Both the position numbers and the translations under genes were made by a program. A DNA stretch of 64,000 nt from Limnospira fusiformis SAG 85.79 (lineage in GTDB: Bacteria > Cyanobacteriota > Cyanobacteriia > Cyanobacteriales > Microcoleaceae): the NCBI RefSeq assembly GCF_012516315.1, contig NZ_CP051185.1, forward strand, positions 3,725,363-3,789,362. Reading direction: 5' to 3'. Numbering within the stretch: the stretch's first letter is position 1; each line of letters opens with the position of its first letter. Positions 57,709-64,000 of the stretch are shown here, piece after piece. The notes under the pieces were generated by a model. That model worked only from the letters and a program-made list of their open reading frames with translations, was not told the DNA's origin and searched no databases.

Positions 57709-58149
57709 ATGGGGGAATTTTATCGCTTAATGTTTAATAATAGCCATAGTCAATATGCACCAGATGGGTCTACTACCCTTACGGGTCGGGTTGATGACCC
57801 CACCCTAGCTACAGCGATCGCGGCGGCGATCGCTGCTGATGATCGCAAAGCCGACAACATTACACTGCTGAAAGTTACTGAAGTTTCCTACTTAGCAGAC
57901 TACTTTCTGATTGTCACCGGGTTCTCAAATACTCAGGTTAGGGCCATTCATCAAGCCATTATCCAGAAAGTAGAAGAGGAAAACCAGCGACAACCGCTGC
58001 GAATTGATGGTCAAAGCGAAGGTTCTTGGATAGTGGTAGACTATGGTGATGTCATGATCCATATTTTGCTACCAGAGGAACGAGAGTTCTATAATTTAGA
58101 AGCCTTCTGGGGTCATGCTGAAAAAATTAGCTGGTCTGCACTGACTTAA
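57709..58149 (+). CDS. rsfS: Ribosomal silencing factor RsfS
   Basis: 146 residues; the conserved domain covers about 35-143: 'ADDRKADNITLLKVTEVSYL', 'ADYFLIVTGFSNTQVRAIHQ', 'WIVVDYGDVMIHILLPEERE', 'FYNLEAFWGHAE'. Binds L14 of the large subunit and blocks subunit joining under starvation. Start uncertain (57709 or 57730). The next gene, CGLD27, is 22 bases on. Confidence 0.9.
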   Translation: MGEFYRLMFNNSHSQYAPDGSTTLTGRVDDPTLATAIAAAIAADDRKADNITLLKVTEVSYLADYFLIVTGFSNTQVRAIHQAIIQKVEEENQRQPLRIDGQSEGSWIVVDYGDVMIHILLPEEREFYNLEAFWGHAEKISWSALT

Positions 58150-58171
58150 ACCCTAAGCCCTAAAAATACTT

Positions 58172-58672
58172 ATGAGAAAGGTTTCTGTTTCAGTCTGCCC
58201 CGTCCCCCCAGAACAACTTCCCATCAATGAATATCAGGAACTCCAAGAATCTTGGTTTTTTAGTTGGGTAACATTACCATGGCCGAAATATCTGGGCAAG
58301 TTAGCAACTGTGTGGCTATGGTCCAGTGTAATTTTTGCCCCCGTCGCGGCTGCTAGTTTTGCCCCCCAACGGAGTCCTGTCCATTTTATTTTGAGTGCGG
58401 GCGCAGGTTCCACTCTGTTTCTGGCCTTGGTTTTGCTGCGGTTGTATTTGGGATGGTGGTATATCCGATCGCGTTTAATTAGTCCAACGGTTTTTTATGA
58501 GGAGTCGGGATGGTATGACGGTCAAACTTGGGTAAAAACTCCTGAATTTATCACCCAAGACCGGTTAATTATTACCCATCAGGTGCAACCCCTCCTATAC
58601 CGACTTCAACAAACCTGCTATGGTTTAGGGTTGGTTGTGGCTATGGGAGGGATGATTTGGATCGGCATTTAA
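58172..58672 (+). CDS. CGLD27 family membrane protein
   Basis: 166 residues. 'CPVPPEQLPINEYQEL', 'SWFFSWVTLPWPKYLGKLAT' and three membrane spans ('TVWLWSSVIFAPVAAASFAP', 'LFLALVLLRLYLGWWYIRSR', 'GLGLVVAMGGMIWIGI') with 'EESGWYDGQTWVK' between. CGLD27 (DUF1230) is conserved in the green lineage and cyanobacteria; plant homologues are linked to iron homeostasis. Confidence 0.9.
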   Translation: MRKVSVSVCPVPPEQLPINEYQELQESWFFSWVTLPWPKYLGKLATVWLWSSVIFAPVAAASFAPQRSPVHFILSAGAGSTLFLALVLLRLYLGWWYIRSRLISPTVFYEESGWYDGQTWVKTPEFITQDRLIITHQVQPLLYRLQQTCYGLGLVVAMGGMIWIGI

Positions 58673-58694
58673 AATTATTATTGATTCGGAAAAT

Positions 58695-59648
58695 ATGACA
58701 AGGGGAAAACGTACACACACAGCGGAATTGGAAGTTAAATTGTTGCGCGAGGGGATTACAGAAGCCGTCCATCGCATTCAAGCCGCCGTTTGTGATAACC
58801 GGGGTAAACTTCTGTTTCTGGCTGGTAGTCCAGACACTTCTACTTTTGTTCGGTCGGCTTTGAAGCCCTTTCAGGCTTTGGCAATTACTACCACTGGCAC
58901 TTTAGAACGTTATGATTTGACTGACCGTGATTTGGCGATCGTTTGTAGTTCCCATCACGGACAGATTGAACAGGCTAGACAAGCCTTTAATATTCTGTGG
59001 CGCTGTGATATTGACCCTTCTCATCTACAATGCCCTATTCCTCAAGGTAAACGTAGCCCCCTTGAACATGGTTGTTCTGGGAAACACGCCGGAATGCTGG
59101 CCGTCTGTCGTCAACGTCACTGGCCTTTGGAGACCTATCTACAGCGTAAACACCCCGTGCAACAATTGATTATCTCCAAGCTGGGAGAACTTTTGGGTAT
59201 TCCCGGAGATGAGTTTGTCGGCGCTAGGGATGATTGCGGAGCCCCAACTTATCAGATGGAATTGTCTCAGATCGCGACTTTATATGCTCAGTTGGCTTCC
59301 GGTGATAATTTGGACATGGAACGCATTGTCCGATCTATGACCCATCACCCCGAGTTTGTCGCCTGTGAGGGACATTTTGATACCGAATTGATGCGATTAA
59401 CACAAGGGGAACTCATCAGTAAGTCTGGGGCTGAGGGAGTCCAGTGCGTGGGTCGGGTCGGTGAAGGTATGGGATTGGCGATTAAGGTTATGGATGGGGC
59501 GAATCGTGCTAAATATGCGATCGCTATTCATCTACTCACTCAGATGGGTTGGATTACTCCCACAATGGCTGAAAACCTCGCTGATAAGTTCATGAGTCTC
59601 AATAATTTTAAGCGCTTAGAGGTTAGCGGAGAATTAATTATGATTTAG
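58695..59648 (+). CDS. Asparaginase (L-asparaginase II family)
   Basis: 317 residues of the PF06089 type: 'FVRSALKPFQALAI', 'VCSSHHGQIEQARQ', 'HGCSGKHAGMLAVCRQ', 'VGARDDCGAPTYQMELSQIA', 'SKSGAEGVQCVG'. Hydrolyses asparagine to aspartate and ammonium; unrelated in sequence to the E. coli type I/II enzymes. 22 bases after CGLD27, same direction. Confidence 0.88.
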   Translation: MTRGKRTHTAELEVKLLREGITEAVHRIQAAVCDNRGKLLFLAGSPDTSTFVRSALKPFQALAITTTGTLERYDLTDRDLAIVCSSHHGQIEQARQAFNILWRCDIDPSHLQCPIPQGKRSPLEHGCSGKHAGMLAVCRQRHWPLETYLQRKHPVQQLIISKLGELLGIPGDEFVGARDDCGAPTYQMELSQIATLYAQLASGDNLDMERIVRSMTHHPEFVACEGHFDTELMRLTQGELISKSGAEGVQCVGRVGEGMGLAIKVMDGANRAKYAIAIHLLTQMGWITPTMAENLADKFMSLNNFKRLEVSGELIMI

Positions 59649-59651
59649 GGG

Positions 59652-59680
59652 TTGCAATTTCTCCGCTGTTGGTTTATACT
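59652..59680 (+). promoter_or_regulatory. Promoter of initiator tRNA
   Basis: TTGCAA (59652-59657), a 17-base spacer, TATACT (59675-59680), ending 12 bases before the tRNA. Confidence 0.6.
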
Positions 59681-59692
59681 GTATTCATACAG

Positions 59693-59766
<74 letters not shown>

Positions 59767-59823
59767 TTAAACCGAAAACGTTGATATATCTACTGTGGCG
59801 GGAGTTGCCTATAATGGTTATCC

Positions 59824-60712
59824 TACCTAATTACTCAGATATTACTCATAAGCTAGTCCTAACACAGGAAAATAATTCTCTCAATAGGATGATTACTCAG
59901 TCAACAAGCACAACTTAATCAATCTGTCAAATACCCATATCACTCCCATAACCGGACGCTGATAGGGTGGTTCCCTTGTGATACCCGTCAAGGGCAAGCC
60001 TATCGGTTCGTTCGTCACCATTGACTGCTATCACGGCGGTCACTTCCCCAATAGTGCTTGTTCCGGTTATGGGGGGAGGGTATGTTTCAAAGCCAACACG
60101 ATAGCCGTAGGTAGCCGTAGGGGGGAACCCGCTAGGGAATCAACGTACAAAGATATCAGACCGCCTTTCAGTATCAGATTATGAAAGTATGGTGGCGATC
60201 GCCTATCCGGTTATCTATGGGTCTGATTCATAATCTCCGGTGAGGGGAAACTATGGGCTATCATCTACCGGCTCCAACCCGATACCCCCAAACAACTTTT
60301 CAACTGGTGACAATTACCGGGATGGGACTCGATACCCACATAATTATCAGCAAGTCTCCAATCTTTGTTGGCAATCACCCCGTGCGGAAACCGATACCAA
60401 CATAATCACCTTACCCAAAAATCTTAGTCGTAGGTTGTAGGTAAAGCTATCTGTTAGGGGTAAAGTAGTTCTGGGTATTATCTGGACATGATAGGGTAAG
60501 CATTCATATAAACCCGTAATTAGACTGTTGCAGTTAGACTGTTGGCACTTGACCTAATGAAAAAATTGACATTTAATGAGACTGTTGCAGTTAGACTGTT
60601 AGCAAAAAATACATAGACACCCCCTACAGTCAGAAACCATAGGGGGTGATTAAGTTATTGGGGTATGTGGTTAGCTGTTAGGCTGTTAGGCTGTTAGGTG
60701 TTAGGGCTTACG
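59824..60712 (+). repeat. Long non-coding dispersed repeat, copy 2
   Basis: Same start (TACCTAATTACTCAGATATT) and end (CAGTCAGAAACCATAGGGGG, AAGTTATTGGGGTA) as copy 1. The variable core at 60510-60615 contains AGACTGTTGCAGTTAGACTG at 60522 and again at 60579, a palindrome-bearing unit unrelated to those of copies 1 and 3. GCTGTTAG repeats follow. No credible gene in this kilobase. Confidence 0.8.
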
Positions 60713-60777
60713 CCAACCATCATCATCAATATCATCTCTGTTGATTGGGAGATGGGGTGATTGCTTTTTATCTTCTA

Positions 60778-60875
60778 TAGCACTAGTCAATACGGTTAGG
60801 ACGCAGCCTTGAGAACAGAATCCATGGCATCATGGAGAGAATCAAACTGCGTCCTAACCACCTTGACTAATGCTA
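60778..60875 (+). mobile_element. 98-bp MITE derived from the third IS630 type
   Basis: Flanked by TA on both sides (60776-60777, 60876-60877). Its left 65 bases match the end of the IS630 copies A-C (TAGCACTAGTCAATACGG, then GGTTAGGACGCAGC and the terminal transposase codons), and its right end is the same end inverted (CTGCGTCCTAACCACCTTGA). A deletion derivative mobilisable by an active relative. Confidence 0.85.
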
Positions 60876-60882
60876 TAGTGCC

Positions 60883-61083
60883 TTTCGACGCCGACAAAAT
60901 CTCTACGCCAAAACGCCATCAGGACTCGAGCGAGCACTCTCGGTACAGCGTTTAATCCATAATTGGGTTAGACCGCGATGGTCGAGTTGGGAGACTCCTG
61001 CCATGGCGCTCGGTTTCGCCTCACGAGCGGTGAGTGTTGGCCCAAGGCTTTCTCTGAGGAGCTTTCGAGACTTGCCACCTTAA
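60883..61083 (+). pseudogene. C-terminal transposase scrap
   Basis: 66 codons 'RRRQNLYAKTPSGLERALSV', 'QRLIHNWVRPRW', 'TPAMALGFASRAVS', the tail of a DDE transposase common in cyanobacteria; family not certain. The front is missing, cut by or lost near the MITE. Confidence 0.55.
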
Positions 61084-61105
61084 GTGACCAGTACCGTCAA
61101 ATTAG

Positions 61106-61190
61106 GAGCCGTGTGCTGGGAAACTCGCAAGCACGGTTTTGTATGGGAGGGGGAGATGGCGACATCTCTCTCGACCCCTACTCAAATAGT
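61106..61190 (+). mobile_element. Group II intron 3' end fragment
   Basis: Domain V GAGCCGTGTGCTGGG...AAGCACGGTTT (61106-61139) and a domain VI hairpin (GGGGGAGATGGCGACATC...CCCCTACT). Resembles the 43143 copy most. The rest of the intron is absent. Confidence 0.75.
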
Positions 61191-61198
61191 CTCACGTT

Positions 61199-62421
61199 GG
61201 GTGCATCTCAGTTAAGAAATGAGTAATTGTACTTAGTGCAACCTTCACCCACAGCCCTACATAATGAGCGAAGCACCACTCACCCTCCCTCTACTCATGG
61301 ATTCTCAGAAACCAGCTCAACTCCAGCAACACCTTGACGCGATTGCGGCCATTCTCTACAGCGAAGCTAACCCTGCTGAACTCACCGCCCTTGAAGCCAT
61401 TGAGAAGAGTGTTCGTGCTCTTACTCAAGAACACGTCTTGCCTCAACTAGGAGTTTTTTTATCGACCAGGCAACAGACCGCCACAGCGGAAAACAACTCA
61501 CCCTGACCAGTATCCTCGGTAAACTCACCCTCACTACCGCTCAAGGTCAACAACTGCAAGTGAAGCCAGGGACTCGTTGGAGTCCATACTTTGAGAAGTG
61601 TTGCTTGCTCGTTAGTGCTAATAACGCTTACCAACGAGCCGAAGAGGATATCACGATACTGACCGGGATGAGCATCTCCCACAGTACGCTCCAACGCCTT
61701 GTACAGCGAGAGGACTGGTGTGAGGTGGAGATAACTGACCCCCCACACGGAACTGAGCCTAGATGGAGGAATGGTTCGCCTGCCCACTGAGGAGAGTCAA
61801 CCCTGTGAGTGGAGAGAATACAAAGGGTTAAATGTTCATGAGCAAGGGGGTGTAGCGTTCTTTAAAGATAATCAAGGACTACTGGAGTGGGGTGAATGCC
61901 CAACCCCTAGGGGAGCAGTTTACCTGTCTTGGAGATGGTCATGAGGGGGTGTGGAACATTGTCAGTGAGATGGGGACATCACAGCAACGGATGGAAGTGC
62001 TCGATTGGTATCTAATAATGGAAAATGCCAACAAGGTGCAAGGAACACCGGCTCAACAGTCGCAGATGCGAGCACTGCTATGGCGAGGAGAGACCCAGAA
62101 GGCAATTGAGTATCTACGCCCAGAGCCATGTCGGGGAGCGACGGGGTTTATCAATTACTTAAAGCATCACCAGACTAGGATTATAGACTACCAGGCTGGG
62201 CAGGAAGCGGGGCAATCGATTGGTTGGGGTCGGGTGGAGTCGTTGGTGAAACAAATTGGGATGAGGGTGAAGTTGCCGGGGGCACAATGGCGAAGGGAGA
62301 ATGTGCCGAAGGTGTTGAGGCATCCCTGTGCCTACCTAAATGGCGCGTTAGCTGCTTAATCAGGGTAAGAGTAGATTTTTGCCCTGAGTAATTATACTCA
62401 TCTCCTAATTGAGATGCACCC
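61199..62421 (+). mobile_element. ISKra4-type element with intact ends
   Basis: 1,223 bp. Terminal inverted repeats GGGTGCATCTCAGTTAAGAA (left) and GGGTGCATCTCAATTAGGAG (right, reverse complement), about 16 of 20 outer bases identical. Contains a broken transposase. Confidence 0.8.
61264..62359 (+). pseudogene. ISKra4 family transposase, several frameshifts
   Basis: Three pieces in different frames: 61264-61506 (helical N-terminus), 61560-61790 ('RWSPYFEKCCLLVSANNAYQ', 'DITILTGMSISHSTLQRLVQ'), and 61892-62359 ('QFTCLGDGHEGVWNIV', 'VLDWYLIMENANKV', 'SIGWGRVESLVKQI', 'GAQWRRENVPKVLRHPCAYL'). Order and motifs are those of ISKra4 transposases. Not functional. Confidence 0.85.
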
Positions 62422-62437
62422 ATCTATTTAATTAGTG

Positions 62438-62878
62438 CTACCACTTCTTATAAGGTAAGAACTTACCACACATAATCACCTGGACACGATCGCCCTTAGG
62501 ATCTTCAACCTTTTCCACATCGAGGGTAAAATCGATCGCACTCATGATACCATCCCCAAACTTTTCATGGATTACCTCTTTTATAGGCATCCCATACACC
62601 TGCATGATTTCATAAAAACGATAAATCAGAGGATCAGAAGGAATAACAGGATCTAAAGAACCCTTGAGAGGAGGCACAGTCAACTCATCCGCTAACTCCG
62701 CAGGTAAACCCAAAGCCTCCACCAACTTTTTGGCTTCAGCCTCATCCGCACTCGCCTGACGATAAATCACTGACGCAATCCAAACCTCATCCCGTCCTAA
62801 AAGTTGCTCCAACTCAGTAAAACTAACGCCTCTTGCTTTCTTAGCAGCCAATAATTTTTCAGTAATAGGTGCAGTCAT
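62438..62878 (-). CDS. cynS: Cyanate hydratase (cyanase)
   Basis: 146 residues. Converts cyanate and bicarbonate to CO2 and ammonia via carbamate, as a decamer. The catalytic Arg87, Glu90 and Ser113 ('[12 protein letters not shown]', '[12 protein letters not shown]') have exactly the spacing of E. coli Arg96/Glu99/Ser122. N-terminal helical domain '[20 protein letters not shown]'. Last gene of the leftward cyn set; ammonium produced here feeds the same pool as NirA. Confidence 0.95.
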   Translation of the reverse strand: MTAPITEKLLAAKKARGVSFTELEQLLGRDEVWIASVIYRQASADEAEAKKLVEALGLPAELADELTVPPLKGSLDPVIPSDPLIYRFYEIMQVYGMPIKEVIHEKFGDGIMSAIDFTLDVEKVEDPKGDRVQVIMCGKFLPYKKW

Positions 62879-62918
62879 TTAAAATTCTCCTTATTTGTTG
62901 ATTTTTTGATTGGTAAAC

Positions 62919-63119
62919 ATGGTAGTCCTAAATAACTTGTAATATTGAGTCCAGATAAATAGCAATAGTGGAAACCCCCAGAATTAGGAGATTTAGGGGG
63001 CAAAAACCCCGACTTTTGATATAACTGATTATCCAAACTTGTAAACCATTAGCCTTCATTGCCCCCTTGTTAAGGGAGGTAAGGGGAGATCTGATCTTAC
63101 AATTCAAAAGGACTACCAT
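62919..63119. repeat. Possible 201-bp MITE-like insertion in the cyn operon
   Basis: Inverted 11-mers ATGGTAGTCCT (62919) and AGGACTACCAT (ending 63119) bound a gene-free stretch with GGGG/CCCC-rich blocks (CCCCCTTGTTAAGGG). It separates cynS from the DUF1348 gene by an unusually long gap. No RNA gene seen. Confidence 0.4.
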
Positions 63120-63209
63120 AAATAAATTAATTGTTTTGTTGAGACTCCCCCCTTATTAAGAGGGTTGGGGGGGGATCTAGCCCCAAATTTGCGGGGAACA
63201 GACAAGGAT

Positions 63210-63641
63210 CTAATCCCTTTCCCAAAGGAACTTACGATCCGATTCAGCAATAGCCAGATCATTGATACTCGCAAATCGATATTGCATCAAACCATTTTCC
63301 GCAAATTCCCACATCTCATTACCATAGGCACGATACCACTGGTTAGATGAATCATGCCACTCATACTCAAACCGCACCGCAATGCGATCGCCCGTAAAAG
63401 CCCATAGCTCCTTACGCAAACGATAATCCAACTCCGTTGCCCATTTACGATACAAAAAAGCCTTAATCTCCTTCCTACCAGACAAAAACTCATCACGATT
63501 GCGCCATTGAGAATCAACCGTATAAGCTAAAACAACCTTTTCAGGATCTCTGATATTCCAAGCATCCTCAGCCATCTTGACCTTTTGAGTCGCCGTCTCT
63601 AGGGTAAAAGGAGGAAAAGGGGGTTTAGATTCAGTTACCAT
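63210..63641 (-). CDS. DUF1348 / NTF2-like protein of the cyn operon
   Basis: 143 residues from the ATG at 63641, behind AGGAAGG overlapping the cynD stop. NTF2-like cone fold of the DUF1348 type: '[20 protein letters not shown]', '[20 protein letters not shown]', '[20 protein letters not shown]', '[20 protein letters not shown]'. Enzymatic or binding role unknown. Tight coupling to the cyanate transporter and cyanase suggests a function in cyanate use. Confidence 0.82.
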   Translation of the reverse strand: MVTESKPPFPPFTLETATQKVKMAEDAWNIRDPEKVVLAYTVDSQWRNRDEFLSGRKEIKAFLYRKWATELDYRLRKELWAFTGDRIAVRFEYEWHDSSNQWYRAYGNEMWEFAENGLMQYRFASINDLAIAESDRKFLWERD

Positions 63642-63651
63642 AATCACCTTC

Positions 63652-64000
63652 CTAAGCCACCCTCGCTTCTTCCACGGCGCGAGTTTCTCGGTATAAATGT
63701 TCCTCCATCGCCACCTTCAAATCATGATAGGCGGGATGTTCTTCCACCTCAAGACGATTGCGAGGACGAGGAAAAGGCACATCCAACACCTGAGCAATAC
63801 CGGCCGCCGGACCTTTGGTCATCATAATAATCTTATCAGACAGTAACAAAGCCTCATCAATACTGTGAGTAATCATGATTACAGTTTTGCGATGTTCTTC
63901 CCAAATTCGCTCGATTTCTTCCTGCAAAAAACCACGAGTTAGAGCATCTAGCGCCCCAAAAGGCTCATCCATCAGCAAAATATCAGGATTAATAGCCAAA
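63652..64000 (-). CDS. cynD: Cyanate/nitrate-type ABC transporter ATPase, N-terminus beyond window
   Basis: Last 115 codons of an ABC ATPase: '[20 protein letters not shown]' (Walker B and D-loop), '[17 protein letters not shown]' (H-loop), then '[20 protein letters not shown]', typical of the NrtD/CynD/SsuB/TauB group. Linkage to cynS points to CynD, energising cyanate uptake across the plasma membrane. Confidence 0.85.
   Translation of the reverse strand, partial: LAINPDILLMDEPFGALDALTRGFLQEEIERIWEEHRKTVIMITHSIDEALLLSDKIIMMTKGPAAGIAQVLDVPFPRPRNRLEVEEHPAYHDLKVAMEEHLYRETRAVEEARVA

Overview
The window is cyanobacterial and most resembles Arthrospira/Limnospira (Spirulina). The evidence is: very frequent HIP1 octamers (GCGATCGC) in the housekeeping genes; cyanobacteria-specific families (CAAD, CGLD27, DUF4079, DUF4359, DUF3352); a ferredoxin-dependent nitrite reductase behind a textbook NtcA promoter; a four-ACT aspartate kinase; and a type III-B CRISPR locus with an RT-Cas1 fusion, an arrangement known from Arthrospira. 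The assignment is inferred from gene content; no database was searched.

Layout. 1-11.2 kb is ordinary chromosome: a Uma2-type nuclease fragment, nirA, cobA, a HEAT-repeat protein, DUF4079, a two-gene permease unit, lysC, a metallophosphoesterase and tRNA-Phe. 11.2-19.6 kb is a mobile-element pile-up. It holds a long non-coding repeat in inverted copies, two different IS630-type elements, three near-identical copies of a third IS630-type element (each broken by a different lesion), a relaxase fragment and an IS1-type element. 19.6-32.9 kb is the type III-B effector operon: cas10 (cmr2), cmr3, a cmr4/cmr3 relic, cmr4, cmr5, a cmr6-cmr1 fusion, a PD-(D/E)XK protein, a CARF remnant and a CARF-HEPN RNase. 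The cas10 reading frame is split by a 2.5-kb group II intron whose precise removal restores the frame. 33.0-39.6 kb holds two CRISPR arrays whose repeats differ by one base, with duplicated leaders and trailers; between them lie cas2, a stand-alone cas1 and a divergent RT-cas1. 39.8-42.6 kb is a leftward set of three genes (polytopic membrane protein, helical protein, pentapeptide-repeat protein) of unknown role beside the arrays. 42.8-43.9 kb is group II intron debris. 44.0-59.8 kb is again ordinary chromosome (DUF4359, gltX plus a separate CAAD protein, msrA, SDR, histidine kinase, MDR, GTPase, TIGR01777, DUF3352, glycosyltransferase, rsfS, CGLD27, asparaginase, initiator tRNA). 59.8-62.4 kb has a second tRNA-linked copy of the long repeat, a MITE, a transposase scrap, an intron 3' end and a decayed ISKra4 element. 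62.4-64 kb is the end of a cyanate operon (cynS, a DUF1348 gene, cynD).

How it works together. nirA and cobA link nitrite reduction to siroheme supply, and the cyn genes add cyanate as a nitrogen source. In the CRISPR region, RT-Cas1/Cas1/Cas2 would add spacers, possibly from RNA. The two arrays feed the Cmr complex. Cas10 keeps its GGDD cyclase motif and would make cyclic oligoadenylate to switch on the CARF-HEPN RNase. No cas6 is present in the window. The most striking feature is that the central enzyme Cas10 can only be made full length if a retroelement splices itself out of its mRNA.
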